Shown here: positions 1 to 6,257 of the stretch, piece after piece
Layout: every line of letters starts with the position of its first letter
How positions within the stretch are numbered: the stretch's first letter is position 1
Assembly (NCBI GenBank): GCA_934746015.1
Contig: CAKVEW010000069.1
Coordinates: 1-6,494 of the forward strand
From: an uncultured Clostridium sp.
GTDB taxonomy: Bacteria > Bacillota > Clostridia > Clostridiales > Clostridiaceae
Direction: 5' to 3'
Length of the DNA: 6,494 nt
Position numbers and translations under genes: made by a program
Notes under the pieces: model-generated
The model's input: the letters and a program-made list of their open reading frames with translations, nothing else
What the model was told of the DNA's origin: nothing
Database searches by the model: none

Positions 1-527
1 CTAAAAGATTAAAAATATTAATTGAAGATTTATTTGAAGCCTCTAAGGCAGTATCAGGGACTATGAATTTTCAAAAAGAAGATTTAAATATAGTTTCTTT
101 ATTAAGACAAGTCATAGGAGAACTAGAAGAAAAGATTTCTGAAGCTAACTTAAATATAGTAACTAAGTGGCCAGAGGAAAGAATAATATTATATTTAGAT
201 GGAAGAAAAACCTATAGAGTATATGAAAATCTATTAAATAATATAATTAAGTATTCTATGGATGGGTCTAGAGTATATATTGAAGTTATCAGCAATGACG
301 ATGAGATTATAATAACTATGAAGAATATATCAGCATATCAAATTGATTTTTCTTCAGAAGAAATTGTAGAAAGATTTAAAAGAGGTGATAAATCTAGGAG
401 CACAGAAGGATCAGGACTAGGTTTATCTATAGCGAAGAGTATAGTAGAACTGCAAGGTGGGGATTTTAAGATAGAAATAGATGGTGATCTATTTAAAGTA
501 ATAACTAAATTTAAGAAAAATAATTAA
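1..527 (+). CDS. Sensor histidine kinase, C-terminal fragment (5' end outside window)
   Basis: This is the last 174 codons of a membrane-associated two-component sensor kinase; the reading frame is open from base 3, so the ATG at 63 is internal. The first visible residues (KRLKILIEDLFEASKA) are the second helix of the dimerization/phosphoacceptor domain. The phosphorylated histidine would lie upstream, outside the window. A HATPase_c domain follows: the N-box is ENLLNNIIKYS (225-257) and the G2 lid is RFKRGDKSR followed by GSGLGLSIAKSIVELQGG. The usual G1 box (DxGxG) is replaced by KNIS (321-332), which I recall as common in clostridial kinases of this type, so the protein is probably active. 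The fragment ends normally at TAA. The partner response regulator is presumably further upstream and is not visible. The signal sensed cannot be inferred. Confidence 0.93.
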   Translation, partial: KRLKILIEDLFEASKAVSGTMNFQKEDLNIVSLLRQVIGELEEKISEANLNIVTKWPEERIILYLDGRKTYRVYENLLNNIIKYSMDGSRVYIEVISNDDEIIITMKNISAYQIDFSSEEIVERFKRGDKSRSTEGSGLGLSIAKSIVELQGGDFKIEIDGDLFKVITKFKKNN

Positions 528-553
528 ATAACTATTTTACATTCTACAATTTT

Positions 554-590
554 AATAAGAGGCTGTAATGACAGCCTCTTATTTCTATTT
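554..590 (+). terminator. Rho-independent terminator after the histidine kinase
   Basis: A perfect 13-bp stem (AATAAGAGGCTGT, 554-566, with ACAGCCTCTTATT, 571-583) closes a 4-base AATG loop. On the + strand it is followed by a T-rich tail (TTATTTCTATTT). It sits 27 bases past the kinase stop. It also lies just past the stop of the converging small membrane protein gene and could serve both strands, although the minus-strand tail is less T-rich. Confidence 0.85.
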
Positions 591-599
591 AAATATAAT

Positions 600-857
600 T
601 TAATCTTCTTCATTTAACAAATCATCAATACCTACTAAGGTTTCATCAGAATTTTCATTAAGAGTACTATTATTTTTATAAGTAAGTTGATTTAAAGATT
701 GATAAATCTTTTCAAATATATAATTCTCAATTCTTTTAGTTTTGTAGTATTTATTAAAAATAATAAAACTCCATATTCCTATAATAGAAAATATTATCAT
801 AAATAAAGTACCTATACCATAAAAGACTAGTTGAAAAATCTGCACTGCTAAATCCAT
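600..857 (-). CDS. Small single-span membrane protein, function unknown
   Basis: This encodes 85 residues. I do not recognise the family. A hydrophobic segment covers about residues 8-34 (IFQLVFYGIGTLFMIIFSII and onward). A basic patch follows (NKYYKTKRI, about 35-43), so the N-terminus is probably outside and the C-terminus cytoplasmic. Next comes a polar region that may be helical, then an acidic end (GIDDLLNEED). There is no cleavable signal or lipobox. The start is well supported: GGGAGG at 867-872 lies 9 bases ahead of ATG. An extended -10 promoter lies just upstream. The gene is monocistronic, convergent with the histidine kinase and divergent from the solute-binding protein. It is real by its expression signals, but no function can be assigned from sequence. 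Confidence 0.75.
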   Translation of the reverse strand: MDLAVQIFQLVFYGIGTLFMIIFSIIGIWSFIIFNKYYKTKRIENYIFEKIYQSLNQLTYKNNSTLNENSDETLVGIDDLLNEED

Positions 858-888
858 ATTAATATTCCTCCCAAATTCAGATAAAGAT

Positions 889-897
889 ATTATAACA
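889..897 (-). promoter_or_regulatory. Extended -10 promoter for the small membrane protein gene
   Basis: On the minus strand the site reads TGTTATAAT, a perfect TGn extension plus TATAAT (-10 hexamer 889-894). A -35 box is weak (ACAAAT-like, about 17 bases upstream), which extended -10 promoters tolerate. The predicted RNA start near 882 leaves a leader of about 25 bases containing the GGGAGG ribosome site. Confidence 0.6.
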
Positions 898-938
898 TAT
901 GGAAAAGTATAATTTGTATATTTATATAAATAATAATA

Positions 939-994
939 TTTTTGATTAGTTAAGCATTTATATGGATATAATTCTAAAAGATACTAATCAAAAA
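939..994. repeat. Perfect 12-bp inverted repeat bracketing the solute-binding protein promoter
   Basis: TTTTTGATTAGT (939-950) is the exact reverse complement of ACTAATCAAAAA (983-994), with 32 bases between. The left arm overlaps the candidate -35 box (942-947), the -10 box (967-972) lies between the arms, and the right arm runs into the Shine-Dalgarno site (993-998). Arm centres are 44 bp apart, about four helical turns. It could be a pair of operator half-sites. If transcription starts upstream of 939, it could instead be an RNA stem next to the ribosome site. Confidence 0.6.
942..972 (+). promoter_or_regulatory. Candidate sigma-A promoter for the solute-binding protein gene
   Basis: TTGATT (942-947) and a perfect TATAAT (967-972) are separated by 19 bases, slightly longer than ideal. 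RNA would start near 979. That is downstream of the in-frame ATG at 962, which argues that 962 is not the translation start. An alternative is TTGTAT (914-919) with TATTTT (937-942) at 17-base spacing. Confidence 0.4.
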
Positions 995-998
995 GGAG
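993..998 (+). promoter_or_regulatory. Ribosome binding site that fixes the solute-binding protein start at 1007
   Basis: AAGGAG lies 8 bases ahead of the ATG at 1007. The in-frame ATG at 962 has no such site and would place 15 polar residues ahead of the hydrophobic signal segment. Confidence 0.85.
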
Positions 999-1006
999 AA
1001 GTATAT

Positions 1007-2509
1007 ATGAAGAAATTAATAATAACACTTATATCATCAGTGTTAGTTGTTAGCTTTTTAATAGGTTTTATAGATGTTTCCACTCCGCAAACTAAAAATG
1101 ATAATAATGAAGTTATATATTCAGTTTCACAAATTCCAACAGATTTTAAAGCGGTGGGAAGTTTAAATAAAAGAGCTCAGGATATAGTTACAGCAACTAG
1201 CAGAGGATTAGTAGAATTAAATGAAAATAATGAAATTAAACCTTCTTTAGCAGAAAGTGTTGAAGTAAGGGATGATGGACTAGAATATGATTTTAAGATA
1301 AGAAGTGATGTATTTTGGAGTGATGGAAGCAGAATAACTTCAGAAGATATTGCTATGTTTTTTAGAGAAATATTAACAGAAGAAAATGAAGAAAATATAG
1401 TAGCGTTATTAAATGTATATGGAGCTAAAAGCTTTAGAGAGGGAGAAGGGTCCTTTACTAAAGATGTGGGGATAAGCTTTAATGAAGATAATATAACTTT
1501 TAGGTTAAACTCAAATGATAATAAATTTATTGAAGAGCTTACTACTCCTCAATATAGAGTTAGAAAAGATGTTTTGCTTTGGGAGAATATAAAAAATAAT
1601 TATAAGGATTTGATTTATTCAGGTTATTATAGCATTGAAGAAATTAGTATGTCTGAATTAAGTCTTAAAAAAAATAATAATATCAATTTAAACATTGCAA
1701 ATAAAATAAAAATTATTCCTTATGAAGAAGAAGAGGTAGCAATGGCTTCTTTTGAAATAGGGAAAAGAGATATAGTTATTAATCCACCTAAGAGCCAATT
1801 AAGTAGATTGAAGTCAGAAGGAAGATTAATTAATTTAAAATCAAATAGAGCTATGTATTTGGCTTTTAATCCTAAGGACGATACCTTGCAGATAGGGGAT
1901 AGAAAAGGAGTATATAATTTAATTAATAAGGCTTTTCAAGAGTATCAGATAAATAATAGTATGTATATTGAATTAGCTGATGGAAGCTATTTTAGAGATG
2001 ATAAAGAAGATTTAGAGAAGCTCCAAGCAAGGAAGGTAATGAGCAGAGAAACTCCAGAAGAAGGTATTAGTATTAAGTCTGTACATATGATAGCAGAAGA
2101 AAGTAATGAAAATAAGGAAATATGTGATTTTTTAGTTTCATGGATTGAAAACAACTCTGATACTAATTTAATTTATGATTTAGTCACTAAGGAAGAATTA
2201 AATTCTATTGATAAAGGAAATTATTATGATTTTGCATTAATTCAGGGGGATTTAATATTCTCTAACGATACATCAATTTACAATAACTTATTAAACTTTT
2301 TAGATAGTAGTAATAAAGAAAAGTTTTTGATTGCTAAAACAGAAGGGGAGAGAGAGAATATCTTCATAAATATTGAAGAAGAGTTGTTTAGTAATTATAC
2401 TATTTTACCATTGATTTTTTATAATGATAATATTGCTATAAACAAGAAAATTAAAAATTTAGTACTAGATGGTAATGGCAACATTAATTTTATTGAAATA
2501 GAAAAATAA
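1007..2509 (+). CDS. Family-5 extracellular solute-binding protein (oligopeptide ABC transporter type), no lipobox
   Basis: This 500-residue protein resembles the peptide/nickel-binding (SBP_bac_5) components of ABC importers, which capture oligopeptides or similar ligands outside the membrane. The N-terminus MKKLIITL begins a hydrophobic segment (about residues 4-23) with no cysteine at or near a lipobox, so it is either anchored by an uncleaved helix or secreted. The mature part shows the family block: RGLVELNENNEIKPSLAESV (66-85), then DDGLEYDFKIRSDVFWSDG (89-107) and ITSEDIAMFFREIL. The middle segment DRKGVYNLINKAF resembles the family's conserved helix, and the C-terminus (ILPLIFYND and onward) is typical. 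Length is a little short of the usual 520-560. An in-frame ATG at 962 exists, but AAGGAG ahead of 1007 and the signal sequence favour this start. No permease or ATPase genes are adjacent, so its partner is elsewhere or it acts as a sensor or scavenger. Ligand unknown. Confidence 0.88.
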   Translation: MKKLIITLISSVLVVSFLIGFIDVSTPQTKNDNNEVIYSVSQIPTDFKAVGSLNKRAQDIVTATSRGLVELNENNEIKPSLAESVEVRDDGLEYDFKIRSDVFWSDGSRITSEDIAMFFREILTEENEENIVALLNVYGAKSFREGEGSFTKDVGISFNEDNITFRLNSNDNKFIEELTTPQYRVRKDVLLWENIKNNYKDLIYSGYYSIEEISMSELSLKKNNNINLNIANKIKIIPYEEEEVAMASFEIGKRDIVINPPKSQLSRLKSEGRLINLKSNRAMYLAFNPKDDTLQIGDRKGVYNLINKAFQEYQINNSMYIELADGSYFRDDKEDLEKLQARKVMSRETPEEGISIKSVHMIAEESNENKEICDFLVSWIENNSDTNLIYDLVTKEELNSIDKGNYYDFALIQGDLIFSNDTSIYNNLLNFLDSSNKEKFLIAKTEGERENIFINIEEELFSNYTILPLIFYNDNIAINKKIKNLVLDGNGNINFIEIEK

Positions 2510-2541
2510 TAAGACTGAGAATTTCTCAGTCCTATTATTTT
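2505..2541. terminator. Bidirectional rho-independent terminator between convergent genes
   Basis: The stem GACTGAGA (2513-2520) with TCTCAGTC (2524-2531) has a 3-base loop. Past one A/C mismatch it extends through AATAATA with TATTATT (2505-2539). T-rich flanks are present in both directions. It overlaps the stop codon of the solute-binding protein and lies just past the stop of the minus-strand unknown gene, so it probably ends both transcripts. Confidence 0.85.
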
Positions 2542-2546
2542 ATATC

Positions 2547-4091
2547 TTAATTATCTACAGTTTTTTCTTTAACATCCTTATCTTTTTCTCTAATATCATT
2601 ATTTTCATCATCTATTTTTTCATCATCTACTTCAAAATCATTATCATCCACAGAATCTTCATCAATGACTCTATAATTTGATGAATTAGATAATAAATTT
2701 GTTTCTAACATAAAATCATTAATAAATAAGAATATTATTAAATTATATATATAAAGATTTTTATAACTATCAAAAGATGAATTAGATGAACTAAAGGAAT
2801 CCTTCTTTTTTGAATAAGTAATATTTTTCTTAAATATTGGTGCTACCCCCAAATTTGATGGCGATTGGGTAGTAGACATCTTAAAAAAGCTTTCATCTAG
2901 CATATCAGAGGAGTTAAAAGTTAGTCCTCTATATCTTTCGGCATCATCTAAAGTAGGTGCATCTGGCCAGGAAGTTACTATTCCTGAAGTAATAAATAAT
3001 TTTCTATATAATTGAGAGAGCATATTTTTATATTCCATTTCTCTATTATCTTCCTTAGAATACATAAATAATGCTAAAAAGTAAAAAGTTATATCAAAAC
3101 AACTATATTTCAAATCCTTTTTACTTGATAATTTTAAGAAAATATCCTTCTCATCATCATATAGTGATAATAATTTATTTATTATATCTTTGGCTTTTTC
3201 ATTAAAGGTAATCATTTGAGTATGTTTAAATGATAGCATTAAGTTTATTGCAAATAATGAAGTAAAATCTAATGAATCAACATAATAGTCCTTTTCATCA
3301 AATTTGTTAATTAAGAAATCTGTTAGATCAATAATTAATATTTTAGCATCATTATTTTTTGAATTACTATAGAACATATTTATAGCAGTTAGTATTTTAC
3401 ATATTTCTTCAAAGGAGCATTCATATATTTTTTCTTTAAATTCAATAAGTGTATTTAGTATTTCCATTGAAAAGTTATTATAATCTAATGAAAGTTTATC
3501 TTCAGGGTATAATATTGAATATAGATTATAAGCAAACATCATGAAAGCTTGGTCAGAGAACTTAAATTTATTATTTTTTTCTACAAGATTATAGCCTTTA
3601 TGATTATTTTCAGATAAATTCTTTTTCTCAGTAAAAACACCTTCATTATTTCTGAGATTAATTGAATAAAATTCAAGTTGTCTTTTGGAAAGTTTTTTAT
3701 ATACCTTAGAATAGGCATATAATTTTTCATCTACATCTTTAAATCTTGAATAATAAGTAGATAAATTAAGTATACTTGTAGTCAATAGTGCATTAGTTGT
3801 TGGGCAAATTTCCTTTTTAAAGGATTCTTCATCGAATCCATTATAATTTTTGCTATGAATATAGTTTGGAGATGCTTTTCTATATATACATAGTAGTGGA
3901 GAAAAATTAGTGGATGTGGTAATATCAATAGAGGATGACAATTTTTTATAATTTTTAGTAGAATCAACTAATCCACATTTTGACTCTAGTACTAAAGTCC
4001 TTATGGCCTCTTTTGACAAATGAAAAAGTTGGCCGTTAATTTCTTTATAAGATAATTTGTTCATTCTAAAATATGGTCCTATATATCGCAA
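2547..4091 (-). CDS. Conserved-looking hypothetical protein, helical, acidic C-terminal tail
   Basis: I do not recognise this protein with confidence. Called from TTG at 4091 it has 514 residues; an in-frame ATG at 4118 would add nine (MRINEEVKN). TTG is preferred because GAGGTG sits 6 bases ahead of it, whereas the ATG has no ribosome site. No signal peptide or membrane span is evident, so it is probably cytoplasmic. Helical segments recur across the middle and C-terminal part, for example SDQAFMMFAYNLYSI, ICKILTAINMFY, FTSLFAINLMLSF, FDITFYFLALFMY and NLYIYNLIIFLFI. Together with an early GVFTEKK turn, this loosely recalls alpha/alpha-toroid folds; that is a guess. A block ITSGIVTSWPDAPTLDDAERYRG (TTG-based about 368-389) looks like a functional loop. 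A Ser/Asn/Lys-rich linker follows, then a final 40 residues of which about half are Asp or Glu. It is divergent from rph and convergent with the binding protein. Confidence 0.72.
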   Translation of the reverse strand: MRYIGPYFRMNKLSYKEINGQLFHLSKEAIRTLVLESKCGLVDSTKNYKKLSSSIDITTSTNFSPLLCIYRKASPNYIHSKNYNGFDEESFKKEICPTTNALLTTSILNLSTYYSRFKDVDEKLYAYSKVYKKLSKRQLEFYSINLRNNEGVFTEKKNLSENNHKGYNLVEKNNKFKFSDQAFMMFAYNLYSILYPEDKLSLDYNNFSMEILNTLIEFKEKIYECSFEEICKILTAINMFYSNSKNNDAKILIIDLTDFLINKFDEKDYYVDSLDFTSLFAINLMLSFKHTQMITFNEKAKDIINKLLSLYDDEKDIFLKLSSKKDLKYSCFDITFYFLALFMYSKEDNREMEYKNMLSQLYRKLFITSGIVTSWPDAPTLDDAERYRGLTFNSSDMLDESFFKMSTTQSPSNLGVAPIFKKNITYSKKKDSFSSSNSSFDSYKNLYIYNLIIFLFINDFMLETNLLSNSSNYRVIDEDSVDDNDFEVDDEKIDDENNDIREKDKDVKEKTVDN

Positions 4092-4097
4092 ATTCTT

Positions 4098-4103
4098 CAC
4101 CTC
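4098..4103 (-). promoter_or_regulatory. Ribosome binding site supporting the TTG start of the hypothetical gene
   Basis: On the minus strand GAGGTG lies 6 bases ahead of the TTG at 4091-4089. The ATG at 4118-4116 is preceded only by A/T-rich sequence. The purine-rich stretch around GAGGTG would otherwise have to be coding (Glu-Glu-Val). Confidence 0.6.
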
Positions 4104-4115
4104 TTCATTAATCCT

Positions 4116-4130
4116 CATATTAATAATATG
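4116..4130. repeat. Short palindrome CATATT-AAT-AATATG in the divergent promoter region
   Basis: Six-base arms (4116-4121 and 4125-4130) flank AAT. The palindrome covers the candidate minus-strand -10 box and the alternative ATG of the hypothetical gene. It could be a small operator, but in such A/T-rich DNA chance is a fair explanation. Confidence 0.3.
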
Positions 4131-4152
4131 AGTTAAAAGTTAAAATAGTGCA
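4123..4152 (-). promoter_or_regulatory. Weak candidate promoter for the hypothetical gene
   Basis: On the minus strand TATTAT (4123-4128) could be a -10 box, with a poor -35 (TGCACT, 4147-4152) 18 bases upstream. RNA would start near 4116, at the alternative ATG, which fits translation from the downstream TTG. The match is weak. Confidence 0.25.
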
Positions 4153-4166
4153 TAAATTTTTATAGT
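4138..4166 (+). promoter_or_regulatory. Candidate promoter for the rph operon
   Basis: TATAGT (4161-4166) is a good -10 box in the 70-base divergent gap. A -35 is poorly defined: AGTTAA or GTTAAA around 4138-4144, inside a tandem GTTAAAA repeat at 4132-4145. RNA would start near 4173, leaving only a short leader before GGAGG (4177-4181). It overlaps the divergent hypothetical gene's control region. Confidence 0.35.
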
Positions 4167-4188
4167 ATTAAGAAATGGAGGTAATAAC

Positions 4189-4935
4189 ATGAGAATAGAT
4201 GGAAGAAAAAATGATCAAGTGAGATCAACTAAAATTACTAGGGGATATACAAAGTATGCTGAAGGTTCTGTATTAATAGAAGTTGGTGATACAAAGGTAA
4301 TTTGTACAGCTTCTATAGAAGATAAAGTACCACCCTTTTTAAAAGGCCAAGGTGAAGGCTGGATAACTGCAGAATATAATATGTTACCAAGATCTACTGG
4401 AACAAGAAAGGTTAGAGATATAGCTAGGCTTAAAATAGATGGTAGAACTATGGAAATTCAGAGGTTAATAGGTAGGGCATTAAGATCTGTTATGGATTTA
4501 AAAGCACTTGGTGAAAAGACTATATGGATAGATTGTGATGTAATACAAGCAGATGGAGGGACTAGAACAACTTCTATTACTGGTGCATTTGTAGCATTAG
4601 TAGATGCAGTTAATAAACTTCATAAAGAAAAGCCTTTTGAAGTTTATCCTATTAGGCAGTTTGTAAGTGCAACAAGTGTGGGAATTCTTAATGGAGAAAA
4701 AATACTAGACTTATGTTATGAGGAAGACTCTAATGCTAAAGTAGATATGAATATAATAGCGACAGATGAAGGAGAGTTTATAGAAATTCAAGGAACAGGT
4801 GAAGAGTCTCCTTTTAGTAGAAATGAATTAAATGAATTACTAGATTTAGCTCAAAAAGGTATTAAGCAAATGGTTCAAATCCAAAAGGATGCATTAAAAA
4901 TGGATGCACTATGGATAGGTACTGGAGGAAAATAA
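4189..4935 (+). CDS. rph: Ribonuclease PH
   Basis: RNase PH is a phosphate-dependent 3'-5' exoribonuclease. It trims the last nucleotides from tRNA precursors and other RNAs, releasing nucleoside diphosphates, and acts in the cytoplasm as a ring-shaped hexamer. The 248-residue length is normal. Visible signatures are MRIDGR at the N-terminus, [16 protein letters not shown] (55-70), the strongly conserved [15 protein letters not shown] (85-99) with Arg86 of the phosphate site, [19 protein letters not shown] (115-133) containing the phosphate-binding GGTR, and [15 protein letters not shown] (174-188) with acidic residues expected to hold the metal. The start is set by GGAGG 7 bases upstream. 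It is the first gene of a tight three-gene operon. Everything needed for activity appears present. Confidence 0.98.
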   Translation: MRIDGRKNDQVRSTKITRGYTKYAEGSVLIEVGDTKVICTASIEDKVPPFLKGQGEGWITAEYNMLPRSTGTRKVRDIARLKIDGRTMEIQRLIGRALRSVMDLKALGEKTIWIDCDVIQADGGTRTTSITGAFVALVDAVNKLHKEKPFEVYPIRQFVSATSVGILNGEKILDLCYEEDSNAKVDMNIIATDEGEFIEIQGTGEESPFSRNELNELLDLAQKGIKQMVQIQKDALKMDALWIGTGGK

Positions 4936-4938
4936 TTT

Positions 4939-5544
4939 ATGAAAAAATTAGTTATTGCTAGTAATAATTCAGGTAAAATAAAAGAGATAAAAAGGATTTT
5001 AAGGGATATTGATGTTTTATCTTTAAAGGATATAGGATTAAATATAGATGTTGAAGAAGATGGACTTACTTTTGAAGAAAATGCTAAGAAGAAAAGTGTG
5101 GAAATATATAAAGAATTAATAAAAAAAGGGCAAAGTGATTTTATAATTATGGCGGATGATTCAGGCCTAGAGGTGGAATACTTAAAAGGTGAGCCAGGGG
5201 TTTTTTCAGCAAGATATGCTGGTGAGCATGGAAATGATAAGAAAAATAATGAAAAGCTTCTTTTGAATTTAAAAGGAGTTGAGTATAAGAATAGAAAAGC
5301 AAGATTTGTTTGCCAATTAGCAATTATAAATGATAAGAATGAATATAGAAGTATAAAGGGAACAGTTGAAGGTTATATATTAGAGAATGAAAAAGGAAAT
5401 GGTGGATTTGGATATGATCCATTGTTCTTTTATGAACCATTAAATAAAAGTTTTGCTGAACTTACTATGGAAGAAAAAAATAAAATATCCCACAGAGGCA
5501 TTGCACTTCAAAAGGCTAGAAAAATAATAGAGGAATTATTGTAG
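4939..5544 (+). CDS. rdgB: XTP/dITP pyrophosphatase (RdgB/HAM1 family)
   Basis: This house-cleaning enzyme hydrolyses non-canonical purine nucleoside triphosphates (XTP, ITP, dITP) to the monophosphate and pyrophosphate, keeping deaminated purines out of DNA and RNA. Its 201 residues match the family. Visible motifs are the N-terminal substrate loop ASNNSGKIKE (7-16), TFEENAKKK (44-52), the catalytic acidic segment MADDSGLEV (71-79), PGVFSARYAG (86-95), GNGGFGYDPLFF (153-164) and AELTMEEKNKISHRGIAL (173-190), whose SHR contacts the base. Its ribosome site GGAGG (4924-4928) lies inside the end of rph and only 3 bases separate the two genes, so they are cotranscribed and probably translationally coupled. 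Bacillus has the same order with YsnA. Confidence 0.96.
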   Translation: MKKLVIASNNSGKIKEIKRILRDIDVLSLKDIGLNIDVEEDGLTFEENAKKKSVEIYKELIKKGQSDFIIMADDSGLEVEYLKGEPGVFSARYAGEHGNDKKNNEKLLLNLKGVEYKNRKARFVCQLAIINDKNEYRSIKGTVEGYILENEKGNGGFGYDPLFFYEPLNKSFAELTMEEKNKISHRGIALQKARKIIEELL

Positions 5545-5553
5545 GAGGAAAAA

Positions 5554-6030
5554 ATGAAAATTGCTGTTATAAGTGATTCCCATTATGAAGCTTCTAATGT
5601 GAATGCAGTAAAGAAACATCTTCATGGTGTTGATATTATAATACATTGTGGGGATGGAGCTCCAGATATTAAAATTTTGGAGAAGGATTTTAATGGAGAA
5701 ATATATGCAGTTAAAGGAAATTGTGATATTAGTAATGAATATCCAGCTGAAAGAATTATAGACGTAATGGGAGTAAAAATATTCATAACTCATGGAAATA
5801 TGTATAATGTAAAATATGAGTATAATACTATATTTTATAAGGGAAAATCAGTTGGAGCTGATATAGTGCTTTTTGGCCACTCACATAAGGCACTAATAAG
5901 TAATTATGATGGAATTACTATAATGAATCCTGGGAGCATAACTTTTCCTTATGGAAGCACCAAAAGAACAATGGGATTTATAGAAATAGATAAGGGTAAA
6001 AAGCCTGAATTATATATTCGGGAAATATAG
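5554..6030 (+). CDS. YfcE/MJ0936/YsnB-type metallophosphoesterase
   Basis: This is a small calcineurin-like phosphoesterase of 158 residues with a two-metal active site, probably a cytoplasmic phosphodiesterase; the natural substrate of this subgroup is not firmly known. The five metal-binding motifs are all present: SDSH (Asp8, His10), CGD (Asp34), GNCD (Asn56), THG (His80) and GHSH (His109, His111). MNPGSITFPYG, a typical C-terminal block, follows. The ribosome site AGGAGG (5543-5548) overlaps the TAG stop of the upstream pyrophosphatase gene and sits 5 bases ahead of the ATG, so the two are tightly coupled. The order rph, pyrophosphatase, phosphoesterase matches what I recall as rph-ysnA-ysnB in Bacillus subtilis, which suggests a conserved functional association. 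Confidence 0.95.
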   Translation: MKIAVISDSHYEASNVNAVKKHLHGVDIIIHCGDGAPDIKILEKDFNGEIYAVKGNCDISNEYPAERIIDVMGVKIFITHGNMYNVKYEYNTIFYKGKSVGADIVLFGHSHKALISNYDGITIMNPGSITFPYGSTKRTMGFIEIDKGKKPELYIREI

Positions 6031-6041
6031 TTATTAGGCTA

Positions 6042-6136
6042 AGCAATCCGTTTCATTATTGTAGTATTATTATGTTTTATGTAAAAAACATATATTTTTA
6101 TTAATTTTATTTAAAAAAAGCTATTGACGGATTGCT
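6042..6136. repeat. Perfect 10-bp inverted repeat between the rph operon and the tRNA promoter
   Basis: AGCAATCCGT (6042-6051) is the exact reverse complement of ACGGATTGCT (6127-6136). The right arm overlaps the -35 box of the tRNA promoter (6124-6129). The arms enclose the A/T hairpin at 6071-6092. It may be an operator pair or a long-range stem in the operon's 3' RNA. Confidence 0.45.
6071..6099 (+). terminator. Weak candidate terminator of the rph operon
   Basis: An 8-bp, almost all A/T stem (TATGTTTT, 6071-6078, with AAAACATA, 6085-6092) and a 6-base loop are followed by TATTTTTA. There is no G/C-rich stem, so termination may be inefficient or helped by the enclosing 10-bp repeat. Confidence 0.35.
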
Positions 6137-6152
6137 ATTCCTATTGTAGAAT
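6124..6152 (+). promoter_or_regulatory. Sigma-A promoter for tRNA-Pro and tRNA-Gly
   Basis: TTGACG (6124-6129) and TAGAAT (6147-6152) lie at the ideal 17-base spacing. RNA would start near 6159, about 23 bases before tRNA-Pro. Each hexamer is one base off consensus. Confidence 0.8.
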
Positions 6153-6181
6153 AAACATTGTCGCTGAGAGATATTAGATAT

Positions 6182-6257
6182 CGGGGTGTGGCGCAGATGG
6201 GAGCGCGCGTGGTTTGGGACCATGAGGTCGCAGGTTCAATCCCTGTCACCCCGACCA
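6182..6257 (+). tRNA. tRNA-Pro, anticodon UGG
   Basis: This is a complete 76-base cloverleaf. The acceptor stem CGGGGTG (6182-6188) pairs with CACCCCG (6247-6253), followed by discriminator A and an encoded CCA. The anticodon loop TTTGGGA (6213-6219) carries TGG, and the T arm contains GGTTCAATCC. It is the first gene of the tRNA cluster, with its own promoter just upstream. Confidence 0.97.

Noticed and set aside
962..1006. In-frame ATG at 962 as the start of the solute-binding protein
   Set aside because: It lies within a few bases of the best -10 box, has no ribosome site and would put polar residues before the signal segment; AAGGAG precedes the ATG at 1007.
858..1006. Possible riboswitch in the 149-base divergent gap
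   Set aside because: No conserved aptamer motif is visible; promoters and the inverted repeat account for the region.
3782..3967. 61-codon minus-strand open frame
   Set aside because: It is fully inside the larger minus-strand hypothetical gene in another frame and has no ribosome site of its own that I can see.
5536..5793. 85-codon minus-strand open frame opposite the phosphoesterase gene
   Set aside because: It is antisense to a gene with every catalytic motif intact; its composition looks like an A/T-rich shadow.
6141..6182. Short repeats (CTATTG copies, AGATAT copies) near the tRNA promoter
   Set aside because: They are too short and A/T-rich to separate from chance.
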